Assembly: GCA_910584695.1 (NCBI GenBank)
Contig: CAJUBR010000004.1
Location: 15,362 to 79,361 of the forward strand
Direction of reading: 5' to 3'
Length of the DNA: 64,000 nucleotides
Source of the DNA: an uncultured Lachnospiraceae bacterium
GTDB lineage: Bacteria; Bacillota; Clostridia; Lachnospirales; Lachnospiraceae
Under the pieces are notes generated by a model, which was not told the DNA's origin, ran no database searches, and saw nothing but the letters and a program-made list of their open reading frames with translations. Position 1 is the first letter of the stretch. Every line of letters starts with the position of its first letter. This document shows, one piece after another, positions 17,789 to 25,765 of this stretch. A program made the translations under genes and the position numbers.

Positions 17789-18253
17789 ATGATAGCAAAA
17801 ACAAAGTTTTTTGGTGAGGTGGAACTGGATGACGATAAAGTTTTAGAGTTTCCAAACGGCATTATTGGTTTTGAAGAATACAAGCATTATGCTATTTTGT
17901 ATGATATTGAAAGGGAAGATAAAATAAGAATCAGTTGGCTGCAGTCTCTGGATGAACCGCTGCTGGCACTTCCTGTTGTGGATCCGTCTGCAGTTACGCC
18001 GGAATATGCCCCAATGATAGAGGATGAACTGCTAAAGCCTCTAAAGGATCCTGCAGATGAAGATTTAATTTTTCTATTGATTCTGACTGTGCCTTCGGAT
18101 ATGACAAAGATAACGGCAAATATGAAAGCACCAATTATTATTAATTCAAAGGAACGTAAGGGGGTTCAACTGGTTGTAGAAAATGCGGATTATCCGGTTA
18201 AGTTTAATGTATATGAATCCGTACAGAAAATGAAAGAAAAGGCGGGTGAATAG
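17789..18253 (+). CDS. fliW: flagellar assembly factor FliW
   Basis: 154-residue beta-rich protein that binds both flagellin and CsrA. In Bacillus, free FliW sequesters CsrA, and secretion of flagellin releases FliW so that flagellin translation resumes. Family motifs seen are KFFGEVELDDDKVLEFPNGI near the N-terminus and PIIINSKERKGVQLV near the C-terminus. It overlaps the csrA leader: its stop is at 18251-18253 and the csrA ATG is at 18255. The intact pair, with CsrA-type hairpins in two leaders, suggests the same homeostatic loop here. Confidence 0.92.
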   Translation: MIAKTKFFGEVELDDDKVLEFPNGIIGFEEYKHYAILYDIEREDKIRISWLQSLDEPLLALPVVDPSAVTPEYAPMIEDELLKPLKDPADEDLIFLLILTVPSDMTKITANMKAPIIINSKERKGVQLVVENADYPVKFNVYESVQKMKEKAGE

Positions 18254-18254
18254 T

Positions 18255-18476
18255 ATGTTAGCCTTATCCAGAAAAGCGAACGAATCGATTGTCATCGGAA
18301 ATGACATCAAGATAACGGTTTTAGAAATAAAAGGTGATCAGGTAAAAATTGGAATTACGGCACCAAAGTCCGTTCCAGTATACCGGGAAGAAGTGTATAC
18401 ACAGATTAGAGAGGCGAACAAGGAAGCAGCCTCTGATACGGTACAGGAAAATTTAAAGAACCTATTCAAAAAATAA
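18255..18476 (+). CDS. csrA: carbon storage regulator CsrA
   Basis: 73-residue RNA-binding dimer that represses translation by covering GGA-containing ribosome sites. The N-terminal strand MLALSRKANESIVIG and the C-terminal RNA-contact segment VPVYREEVY (with the key Arg) are both intact. A GTG nine bases upstream is in frame, but MLALSRK is the canonical start. No good Shine-Dalgarno precedes it; the start lies one base after the fliW stop, so translation is probably coupled. Likely targets here are the fliC and flgL leaders. Confidence 0.93.
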   Translation: MLALSRKANESIVIGNDIKITVLEIKGDQVKIGITAPKSVPVYREEVYTQIREANKEAASDTVQENLKNLFKK

Positions 18477-18521
18477 CAGAAATTTTATACATTTTTTAAA
18501 TATTATATGTATATGTGATTT

Positions 18522-18558
18522 GCAGCAGGGAGGCTCAGTTTGTTTTCCTGCTGTTTTT
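18522..18558 (+). terminator. terminator after csrA
   Basis: CAGCAGG (18523-18529) and CCTGCTG (18547-18553), extendable by a G-U and an A-U pair, followed by TTTTTCTTT. It separates csrA from the flaG promoter. Confidence 0.7.
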
Positions 18559-18591
18559 CTTTAAAAAATTGCAAAAACCATAGAATAGGTA

Positions 18592-18619
18592 TAAAATGTT
18601 AAAAAGAAACTGTCGATAA
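18592..18619 (+). promoter_or_regulatory. sigma-28 promoter of flaG-fliD
   Basis: TAAA (18592-18595), 16 bases, GTCGATAA (18612-18619). One mismatch to the -10 consensus and one base longer spacing than the others. It lies 60 bases before flaG, just after the csrA terminator. Confidence 0.6.
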
Positions 18620-18679
18620 CATTATTAGAGAATATTTTTACAAGAGATATTTTGAATTTCACACGGAGGTGGATTGAGT

Positions 18680-19117
18680 ATGGCAATTGAAGGCATTAAG
18701 AGCAATGTAATGAATCAGATGGCTCGTGTGGAAACGGCTGCACCGATTGACAGCGTAGAAGTGGAGGCAGCGGTATCTACACAGAATTTTAGTCCGGTTG
18801 TGGCTGCACAGGGAAGTGGTGACCGAAGTGCCGGACAAAAGAAGCAGGAACGTCAGGGAGAATCCAAGGATTCAAAAGATATCCAGGAGGTTTCTCCGGA
18901 AAAAGTCAAAAGTGCGATAGCGGACATTAATAAAAAGATACGTCCAACGCATACACAATGTCAATTTAAGTATCATGAACAGACCCACCGTATTTGTATT
19001 ACGGTAATTGATAAAGATACCGATAAGGTGATTAAAGAAATTCCACCGGAGAAAACGTTGGATATGATTGCAAAGTCATTGGAATTGGCAGGGCTGTTAG
19101 TGGATGAGAAGCGATAG
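18680..19117 (+). CDS. flaG: FlaG-family flagellar protein
   Basis: 145 residues. The N-terminal half is polar and low in complexity. The C-terminal ~65 residues form the FlaG domain (CQFKYHEQTHRICITVIDKD, then KVIKEIPPEKTLDMI). FlaG proteins influence filament length and lie directly upstream of fliD in many bacteria, as here, 12 bases before it. The start at 18680 is set by GGAGGTGG; a TTG two codons upstream is inside the spacing region and is rejected. Confidence 0.88.
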   Translation: MAIEGIKSNVMNQMARVETAAPIDSVEVEAAVSTQNFSPVVAAQGSGDRSAGQKKQERQGESKDSKDIQEVSPEKVKSAIADINKKIRPTHTQCQFKYHEQTHRICITVIDKDTDKVIKEIPPEKTLDMIAKSLELAGLLVDEKR

Positions 19118-19129
19118 GAGGGAATTGAT

Positions 19130-21091
19130 ATGGCAGGAGTCAGAATGACCGGATTGATTTCGGGAATGGATACAGAGAGTCTGGTAAAGCAGTTAGCAGA
19201 TGCACATAAGATAAAGGTAGATAATGCAAAGAAGAAACAGACAAAGGCAGAATGGAAGAAGGAAGCATGGGCTTCCCTTAATACAAAACTGCTGAATTTC
19301 TACCGGAATGCATTGACAACCTTTAAGAGTACCGGAACCTACAGTGCAAAGGCGGTAAATGGAAGCCTTACCGGTGTAAAGATTAGTGCAGGACTTAAAG
19401 CGGTAAACGGTAATCATAAGGTAAAGGTGGAAGATACCGCCAGTGCCCAGATGTGGACCGGACATCAGATTAATAAGCAAAAATATAGTGCAAGCTCTTA
19501 TGTAGGGACAACAGATAGCAGTAAGAAATTGTCAGATTTGTATGACCAGAATGGTTATTCCATTCAGAATGCATTGAATAATTCCAGTTTTACAGTGAAG
19601 GATTCTAACGATCCGGATGCAGTGGGAGTAACCGTGAATATTAATCTGGGTGCAGAGGCTACGATAGATGATTTGTTAGACAGCATCAATAATCAGTTAG
19701 GAACTACAGGTCTTACTGCCAGTTTTACAGATGGAGCCCTTACTTTTACGAATACTACTGCTACAGAGCAGGATGGTGTTTTTAGCGGCGGGCATTCTAT
19801 TACGGTTACGGCAAAAGATAAGACCAGTGCAGATGCATTAGGACTTTTTTATAATGAGAACGGAGATGGTATGAAGATTGCTCCTCAGGGAGATACCATT
19901 GAAACGAATAGTATTAGAGGTTCGGTATTTGCCTATGAGAAAAAAGAAACTCCTGATTCTGATGTGACGGCTTCCACAAAGCTTGTGGATATTGGAGTGA
20001 AAGAGGGAACTGTAATCAAGGTAAATAGTACAGAGATTACAGTAGACCGTACCACCACATTAAGCGGTCTTGCATCTGCCATGGAGAAGGCAGGGATTAG
20101 TGCTAATTATGATGCTAATCAGGGACGTTTCTATTTAAGTTCAAAGAATACGGGAACGAAAAATGGATTTACGATAGAGGTAAAAGATGCAACGGGTGCA
20201 GAGGATGCAAATGCCCGGAAAGCATTAGGACTTGATCTGGCAGATGGAGAAGCTGGAAAGATTGCCGCCAGTGATGCGAAGATTATCTATAACGGGGTAG
20301 AATATGTTCAGTCTGGCAACAGTTTTAGTATTAACGGGCTGACTATAGATGTTAGTGCAAAAGGGGAAGAACAGAGTTTTTCTGTGGATACGGATGTAGA
20401 CGGTATCTATGATAAAGTTAAGAACTTTGTAAAAGAATATAATGAGCTGATCACCGAGATGAATAAGCTTTATAATGCAGACAGTTCCAGAGGTTATGAA
20501 CCTCTTACGTCGGAGGAAAAGGATGCCATGACGGAGGAGGACGCAAAGAAATGGGAAGACAAGATTAAGGATTCTCTGCTTCGAAGAGACAGTACCATTA
20601 GTTCTTTGCTTTCCAGTATGCGGACGACGCTTAACAAATCTGTTGCAGTGACCAATGCAGACGGTACCACTACAAGATATGCATTATCCTCTTTTGGTAT
20701 TGTTACCGGTGGTTACACAGAAAAGGGTCAGCTTCATATTTACGGTAATTCAGAGGATCCGGAATATGCAGATAAAGAGGATAAGTTAAAAGCTGCTATT
20801 TCAGCCAATCCGGAAGCTCTTATTAAAACGCTTACGACTCTGGGCAGTGAGATGTATACGAACCTGCAAAAGGCACAAAAGGGTATTGTAAATGTAAGAA
20901 GCTCCATGACGTTCTACAATGACAAACAGATGGATGGAGAGATCAAAGATCTTAAGAAGAATGTCACCAGCCTGCAGGATAAGCTCACTGCAGAGGAGGA
21001 TAAATATTACAAGCAGTTTTCTGCCATGGAAACTGCACTGGCAAGGCTTCAGTCCCAGCAGAATTATATTGCCCAGTTATTTGGCGGTTGA
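19130..21091 (+). CDS. fliD: flagellar filament capping protein FliD
   Basis: 653-residue cap that promotes flagellin polymerisation at the filament tip. The N-terminal signature (RMTGLISGMDTESLVKQLAD) and the C-terminal coiled coil (LQDKLTAEEDKYYKQFSAME, then ALARLQSQQNYIAQLFGG) are typical. The middle (residues ~85-450) is a large beta-rich, Ser/Thr-rich domain, larger than in enteric FliD (~470 residues). It is expected to be exported with FliS/FliT-type chaperone help; both gene types follow. A hairpin lies after the stop. Confidence 0.92.
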   Translation: MAGVRMTGLISGMDTESLVKQLADAHKIKVDNAKKKQTKAEWKKEAWASLNTKLLNFYRNALTTFKSTGTYSAKAVNGSLTGVKISAGLKAVNGNHKVKVEDTASAQMWTGHQINKQKYSASSYVGTTDSSKKLSDLYDQNGYSIQNALNNSSFTVKDSNDPDAVGVTVNINLGAEATIDDLLDSINNQLGTTGLTASFTDGALTFTNTTATEQDGVFSGGHSITVTAKDKTSADALGLFYNENGDGMKIAPQGDTIETNSIRGSVFAYEKKETPDSDVTASTKLVDIGVKEGTVIKVNSTEITVDRTTTLSGLASAMEKAGISANYDANQGRFYLSSKNTGTKNGFTIEVKDATGAEDANARKALGLDLADGEAGKIAASDAKIIYNGVEYVQSGNSFSINGLTIDVSAKGEEQSFSVDTDVDGIYDKVKNFVKEYNELITEMNKLYNADSSRGYEPLTSEEKDAMTEEDAKKWEDKIKDSLLRRDSTISSLLSSMRTTLNKSVAVTNADGTTTRYALSSFGIVTGGYTEKGQLHIYGNSEDPEYADKEDKLKAAISANPEALIKTLTTLGSEMYTNLQKAQKGIVNVRSSMTFYNDKQMDGEIKDLKKNVTSLQDKLTAEEDKYYKQFSAMETALARLQSQQNYIAQLFGG

Positions 21092-21142
21092 TAAGGATGG
21101 CTGACGTAAAAGAATATTTTATTTATAGTCTCAAGGCTTGAA

Positions 21143-21189
21143 GCAAAACCGGCGGAACTTTGGTAGTATAGATGTTCCACCGGTTTTGC
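21143..21189 (+). terminator. hairpin after fliD, probable terminator
   Basis: 16-base arms (21143-21158 and 21174-21189, GCAAAACCGG/CCGGTTTTGC at the base) pair with one mismatch around a 15-base loop. There is no uninterrupted T-run directly after it, so termination may be inefficient. Confidence 0.55.
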
Positions 21190-21227
21190 AGTCTCTAGCA
21201 CTTTTACGACATTTGTTTCGGGGGTTA

Positions 21228-21256
21228 TTGACTTAAAAGAATATTTCGCTTATAAT
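21228..21256 (+). promoter_or_regulatory. sigma-A promoter of fliS
   Basis: TTGACT (21228-21233), 17 bases, TATAAT (21251-21256): a near-perfect housekeeping promoter ~108 bases before fliS. The chaperone genes may thus be expressed independently of sigma-28. Confidence 0.65.
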
Positions 21257-21364
21257 GAAAATGAAACAGATATGTTGGAATCACCGGATGTTTTGTATCA
21301 GAATATCCGGTGAAATTAATAAGGCACTGTTTAGAAATGAGTAGCCGTTATAAGGAGAAGAAGC

Positions 21365-21745
21365 ATGATACAGGGAAACCCATATGCAAAGTATGCGAAT
21401 AACAAGGTATCGACAGCTACCCCGGCGGAATTAACATTGATGTTGTATGAGGGAGCAATCAAGTTCTGTAATATGGCAATGAAGGATATGGAGACAGGTG
21501 AACAGGGAAATGCGATTGCTAATATCCAGAAAGCAAGAAAGATTATTGTAGAACTTCAGGCTACATTGGATTTTAAGTATCCGGTGGCAAAGGATTTTGA
21601 TTTGGTCTATACATATATTTTTAACCAGATGGTAGAGGTCACTACAAAACAGAATCAGGAAGCGTTGGAAGATGTATTGGTACAGCTAAGGGAATTAAGG
21701 GATATGTGGAGACAGATAATGAAACAGCCAAGAAAGCCCGAATAG
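21365..21745 (+). CDS. fliS: flagellar export chaperone FliS
   Basis: 126-residue helical chaperone that wraps the C-terminal helix of flagellin and prevents cytoplasmic polymerisation. Motifs include ATPAELTLMLYEGAIKFCN near the N-terminus and the terminal helix LRELRDMWRQIMK. The Shine-Dalgarno AAGGAGAAG directly precedes the ATG. It lies between fliD and a second chaperone-like gene, upstream of flagellin. In Bacillus FliS also assists FliW release from flagellin. Confidence 0.93.
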   Translation: MIQGNPYAKYANNKVSTATPAELTLMLYEGAIKFCNMAMKDMETGEQGNAIANIQKARKIIVELQATLDFKYPVAKDFDLVYTYIFNQMVEVTTKQNQEALEDVLVQLRELRDMWRQIMKQPRKPE

Positions 21746-21791
21746 TCGGATTTGAACAAGATGTGATGGAATGAAAGTATAGGAGTACAAT

Positions 21792-22274
21792 ATGGAAGAT
21801 ACCCATAACTATGTGCAGGTTTTAATTGATACATTACAGAAACAGGCAGATGTATTAAAGGATGTATTAGAGGTTACAAGACAGCAAAGTGTGATTGCAG
21901 GGAAAGCAGATTTTGACGAAGACCTGCTAGAGGAATCTTTGAATAAAAAAGAGGTTCTTATTGGGAAACTTAATCGTCTGGATGATGGATTCACATCCGT
22001 ATACGGAAGGATACATAGGGAGGTAAAGGATAAGCAGGATTTGTACCGGAATGAACTGCAAAAGATGCAGAGTCTGATTAAGGAATGTACGGATTTGGGT
22101 GTTGAGATCAAAGTATTAGAGGAGCGGAACCGGGAAAGACTGGTGCAGTGTTTCAGCAAAAAGCATAAGCAGTATGGTTCTCAGAAGGTGGCGGCTTCGG
22201 TAGCATCCCATTATCATCAGACGATGAATAATACAAAAACACCGGATTCTTATTTTCTAGACCAGAAAAATTAA
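21792..22274 (+). CDS. FliT/FlgN-like flagellar export chaperone
   Basis: 160 residues, predicted as long amphipathic helices with heptads (VLIDTLQKQADVLKDVLEVT at the N-terminus; ECTDLGVEIKVLEERNRERL in the middle). A short polar tail ends in YFLDQKN. Position directly after fliS and before flagellin matches FliT, the FliD chaperone, but the sequence looks equally like the FlgN superfamily. It is therefore left without a symbol. GGAG lies seven bases before the ATG. Confidence 0.65.
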   Translation: MEDTHNYVQVLIDTLQKQADVLKDVLEVTRQQSVIAGKADFDEDLLEESLNKKEVLIGKLNRLDDGFTSVYGRIHREVKDKQDLYRNELQKMQSLIKECTDLGVEIKVLEERNRERLVQCFSKKHKQYGSQKVAASVASHYHQTMNNTKTPDSYFLDQKN

Positions 22275-22299
22275 TCTTACAAATTTTTAAAAAATGCTA

Positions 22300-22326
22300 T
22301 AAAGTATTTCTAAAAGCCACCGATAT
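22300..22326 (+). promoter_or_regulatory. sigma-28 promoter of flagellin
   Basis: TAAA (22300-22303), 15 bases, ACCGATAT (22319-22326). This is the best -35/-10 pair of this class in the window and lies ~136 bases before the flagellin start, leaving a structured leader. Confidence 0.8.
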
Positions 22327-22400
22327 ATATAATGTAAGGTTGGTAGATCACAGTTAAAAGGATAATAACTCTTTAAGAGATATTATATAATTTATTCACG

Positions 22401-22455
22401 GCAGCAAAGCTGCTAGTAAATGTAGCAGGGAAGCTACATTATATTCAAGGAGGAA
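22401..22455 (+). promoter_or_regulatory. flagellin leader with CsrA-type sites
   Basis: Two hairpins in tandem: GCAGC-AAA-GCTGC (22401-22413) and an 8-bp stem AATGTAGC/GCTACATT (22419-22440) whose loop is AGGGAA. The ribosome site AAGGAGGAA (22447-22455) starts six bases after the second hairpin. One GGA in a loop plus one in the Shine-Dalgarno is the layout of the CsrA-repressed hag leader of Bacillus. Binding by the local CsrA is inferred. Confidence 0.6.
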
Positions 22456-22461
22456 TTTATT

Positions 22462-23310
22462 ATGGTAGTACAACACAACATGCAGGCAGCAAATGCAAAC
22501 AGAATGTTTGGCGGTAATGTTAAGGCAGTAGCTAAGTCATCAGAGAAGTTATCTTCTGGTTACAAAGTAAACAGAGCAGCAGATGATGCAGCAGGACTTT
22601 CTATTTCTGAGAAGATGCGTAATCAGATCAGAGGTATCAATCAGGCAGTTAGCAACTCTGAAGATGGTCAGTACTTAATCCAGACTGCTGAAGGTAACTT
22701 GAATGAGATTCATTCTATCTTACAGCGTATGGGTGAATTAGCAACCAAGGCAGCCAACGAAGTAAATGCTTCTGATGACCGTAAGGCAATCGCTGACGAG
22801 GTTAAGCAGTTGGTATGTGAGATTGATAACATCTCTAAGAAGGCTCAGTTCAACGGTAAATACCTGTTGGATGGTAGTAAAGCTTCAATTGAATTACAGG
22901 TTGGTGCAAACTCTAACGAGACAATGACTATCACTCTTAGCAAGATTGATTCTACAACATTAGGATTAAACTCTTATAAGACCGTTGCAAAAGCTCAAAA
23001 TCTTGCTGCAGACGGTACTGCTGGTACAACACAGGCTCATACATTAATGGATACTGTAACTTCAGCAGTTAAGAAAGTATCTGATGTACGTTCTCAGCTT
23101 GGTGCTATCCAGAACCGTTTGGATTACACAATCAACAACTTAGAGAACTATTCAGAGAACCTGACATCTTCTGAGTCTAATATTCGTGATACTGATATGG
23201 CAACAGAGATGGTTAACTTCTCTAAGAATCAGATCTTACAGCAGGCTGCACAGTCAATGCTTGCACAAGCTAACCAGTCTACTCAGGGCGTATTATCATT
23301 ACTTCAGTAA
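22462..23310 (+). CDS. fliC: flagellin
   Basis: Major filament protein, 282 residues. It has complete D0/D1 N-terminal (MVVQHNMQAANANRMFGG) and C-terminal (LQQAAQSMLAQANQSTQGVL) domains and only a ~60-residue variable centre (residues ~150-205), so a short flagellin. Codon use is that of a highly expressed gene. Arg89, Leu93 and Glu113 match the TLR5-contact residues Arg90, Leu94 and Glu114 of Salmonella flagellin. A cysteine at residue 119 is unusual for flagellins. Downstream MAF enzymes suggest Ser/Thr glycosylation of the centre. Confidence 0.96.
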   Translation: MVVQHNMQAANANRMFGGNVKAVAKSSEKLSSGYKVNRAADDAAGLSISEKMRNQIRGINQAVSNSEDGQYLIQTAEGNLNEIHSILQRMGELATKAANEVNASDDRKAIADEVKQLVCEIDNISKKAQFNGKYLLDGSKASIELQVGANSNETMTITLSKIDSTTLGLNSYKTVAKAQNLAADGTAGTTQAHTLMDTVTSAVKKVSDVRSQLGAIQNRLDYTINNLENYSENLTSSESNIRDTDMATEMVNFSKNQILQQAAQSMLAQANQSTQGVLSLLQ

Positions 23311-23334
23311 TCTAATTCAGATTATTGGAAATGT

Positions 23335-23368
23335 GGGGCTGATCCATTTAGGGTCGGTCCCTTTTTTT
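23335..23368 (+). terminator. Rho-independent terminator after flagellin
   Basis: An 11-bp stem (23335-23345 with 23351-23361, three G-U pairs) with loop ATTTA, followed by seven Ts. The remaining 249 bases up to 23617 hold no gene that I can support; a TTGACT box at 23518-23523 is a weak promoter candidate for the next operon. Confidence 0.85.
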
Positions 23369-23617
23369 ACTTTTTTATAATAGAAAGAATGGATATTTTG
23401 GCAAAACTGTGGTAAGGTAAGTGTATAGGAACTTAGATTGGAAGAAACACTTTTCAAAGCCGCTGCCTATAACTTTCAAGATGTGGTAAAGGTTAATATT
23501 TATGATGATTTATATATTGACTTTTCTACTCTTGAGTTATAGTCTTTATGGGATTATATAATTTGGTAAAGTCAATAACCCTGTTGTGGGAATTAAGAAT
23601 AGAGGAGAATTTATAAG

Positions 23618-23878
23618 ATGGAATTAAAAGAGACAATAAAAGACGAAATTACAGCGATTGTTGATTTATTGTATCAACAGAATATTAAGGAGGCATATCC
23701 CCGGTTGATTCAGGTACTGCCGAAGCTGGAACAGTTTTTCGCAGGCTTTGGAGAAGAGAAGGGGGGAGAATGGACGGAGGTATTGCGTTCTGCTTTGGAA
23801 GCGATGGAACAGCAGGATGTGACATTGTTGGCAGACATACTGCAGTATGAGATTTTAGAACGGATGGATGAGGAGTAA
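23618..23878 (+). CDS. small helical partner protein of MAF glycosyltransferase
   Basis: 86 residues, acidic and fully helical, without known motifs. Its C-terminal part (LEAMEQQDVTLLADILQYEI) closely resembles, in pattern and spacing, the N-terminal ~100 residues of the second MAF enzyme in this window (LESEDYVLYCDLLRLQVTPL). It therefore appears to be a free-standing form of a domain that is fused in the other enzyme. It is translated directly before the first MAF gene, whose likely start is 7 bases after its stop. I infer an accessory or substrate-docking role for flagellin glycosylation. Shine-Dalgarno AGAGGAG is present. Confidence 0.7.
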   Translation: MELKETIKDEITAIVDLLYQQNIKEAYPRLIQVLPKLEQFFAGFGEEKGGEWTEVLRSALEAMEQQDVTLLADILQYEILERMDEE

Positions 23879-23885
23879 TTTTTTT

Positions 23886-25664
23886 ATGAACGTTGATGTA
23901 AGGATTGCAGAGGCAAAGGATGGAAACGGAATTCTGGAAGTGGTAAAGGAGGGACAGACCTATCGGCTCAATAGCATATATAAACCCTTTGCAGAAGCTG
24001 AAAAATTTGCAAAACCCTATACCGATTTAGAGGATAATTCTGTACTTCTTGTTTTTGGGTTTGGAAATGGAATATTTGCAGATGCACTTATGAAAGCCTG
24101 CGGGCAGACAACAAAGGTTATTTTTTATGAACCCTGTGAAGCCGTTATGGAATGTATCAAAGAGTGTCTGGATGTATCTTCGTTTTGTGACAGCAGAAAC
24201 TGTGAGCTGGTGACAGATGGTATTGCATCGGAACAGGAAGAACATATCTATGCCATTGCTGAATTTCCTATTGTGCTGAATCATTATGTTCATTACCATC
24301 AAATAAAGAAGATTCAATTTTGTGTATTGCCGAAATACAAAGAGTTATTTCCAGAACAATATACGGAGTATCAAGGTACGATTGAATTTCATACGCAGAT
24401 GTTGTATGCCAATAAACAGACTGCTGAAGCACTGGGACATATAACCGTGGAAAATAATATTAATATGTTAAAATATATTCCGGAAAGTTATTGTGCGGAT
24501 AGTTTTGTAAACTTATTTCCAGACAATATGCCTGCAATTTTAGTGTCAGCAGGACCGTCACTGGAAAAAAATATAAAAGAACTGAGACAGGCAAAGGGAA
24601 AAACCTGCATTGTGTGTGTGGATACAGCGGTAAGATATATGTTAAGGGAGAATATTCTCCCGGATATGATCGTAACAATTGATCCCCGGAAGGAGTTGTC
24701 CTTATTTGACGATGAAAGAATTCGGGAAATCCCTCTGGTGGGTGTTACGGATATGAGCTGTAGGGTTTTAGAAAAGACGCAGAGCAAAAAACTGATTCTC
24801 ACCCAAACAGAAAATCCTTATATACAGAATTTATATACGAAAGCGGGTCACCAGCTTGGAAATTTTGAAAGCGGGGGCTCTGTTGCCACAATGGCATATT
24901 CATTTTGTCATTATCTGGGATTTAAGCAGTTGATTTTGGTGGGACAGGATCTGGCATTAACTGGGAATCAGATGTATGCGGGAAAAGAAAAGCTGTCTAT
25001 GGATCATTTTGGAAGGGAACTGATAGAAGTAGAGGATGTATATGGAGAAACCATTTATACAACCAGAGATTATTATTACTACTTAAAATGGTTTGAACAG
25101 ATGGTGGATTTATATTCTGAGATGCAGGTGATTGATGCGACAGAAGGCGGTGCAAAGATAAACGGTACTCAGGTTATGTCCCTGCAGGAGGCATTAGCTG
25201 AATATGCAAAGGAAAAATATGATATAGAAGGAATCATAGAGTCAGTAGAACCTGTTTTTAAACCGGAGGACAGACAGGAATTAGTAGAGAGATTTTTGCA
25301 TGACAGACGGAGCTATCATTATTTAGTGAAAAAACTGGAAGAAGGCGTATCTTTAGCTAAAAAGGGAATAAAAATGGCTTGTGCTGTCAGACAGCCAAAT
25401 GTTCAGGAATATAAAAAGCTAAATAGAGAAATGATGAAAATATGTGAAATGTATGACGCATCGGATGCAAATTTTCTGGTACAGCGCGAAATAGATGCTG
25501 CAGACCTGGACAATTATATGAAACTGTGGGAGAAAGAATTAACGGTTTCGACTCAGGAACAGTATGAGATTATGCAGCAATACTTTGAATGTATAGTAAG
25601 AGCAGCAAAGTCTGTAAAAGCAGTATATGATGAACTGGAATTTGAAGATGAGTTTGTTAAATAG
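23886..25664 (+). CDS. motility-associated factor (MAF) glycosyltransferase, DUF115 type
   Basis: 592 residues. MAF proteins transfer nonulosonic acids to Ser/Thr of flagellin in the cytoplasm. Visible are a Rossmann-like N-terminal segment (LLVFGFGNGIFADALMKACG), the DUF115 core (AILVSAGPSLEKNIKELRQA, MIVTIDPRKELSLFDD) and the downstream motifs ESGGSVATMAYSFCHYLGF and LVGQDLALTGNQMYAG. The ATG at 23886 has AGGAG nine bases upstream; an ATG at 23868 inside the preceding gene has none. Context: flagellin upstream, neuABC and pse genes downstream. The donor sugar cannot be assigned from sequence. Confidence 0.85.
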   Translation: MNVDVRIAEAKDGNGILEVVKEGQTYRLNSIYKPFAEAEKFAKPYTDLEDNSVLLVFGFGNGIFADALMKACGQTTKVIFYEPCEAVMECIKECLDVSSFCDSRNCELVTDGIASEQEEHIYAIAEFPIVLNHYVHYHQIKKIQFCVLPKYKELFPEQYTEYQGTIEFHTQMLYANKQTAEALGHITVENNINMLKYIPESYCADSFVNLFPDNMPAILVSAGPSLEKNIKELRQAKGKTCIVCVDTAVRYMLRENILPDMIVTIDPRKELSLFDDERIREIPLVGVTDMSCRVLEKTQSKKLILTQTENPYIQNLYTKAGHQLGNFESGGSVATMAYSFCHYLGFKQLILVGQDLALTGNQMYAGKEKLSMDHFGRELIEVEDVYGETIYTTRDYYYYLKWFEQMVDLYSEMQVIDATEGGAKINGTQVMSLQEALAEYAKEKYDIEGIIESVEPVFKPEDRQELVERFLHDRRSYHYLVKKLEEGVSLAKKGIKMACAVRQPNVQEYKKLNREMMKICEMYDASDANFLVQREIDAADLDNYMKLWEKELTVSTQEQYEIMQQYFECIVRAAKSVKAVYDELEFEDEFVK

Positions 25665-25765
25665 CATTTCTATATAAGATTAGACACATGGCTGGATAAG
25701 GATAAATGGCAGCTTGGAACAAAAGTGTAGTGAATGGACGCAAAGCAGATTAACAGGAGACAGAT

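Noticed and set aside
21143..21189. Regulatory attenuator before fliS
   Set aside because: fliS has its own near-consensus promoter downstream of the hairpin, so a terminator for fliD is simpler.
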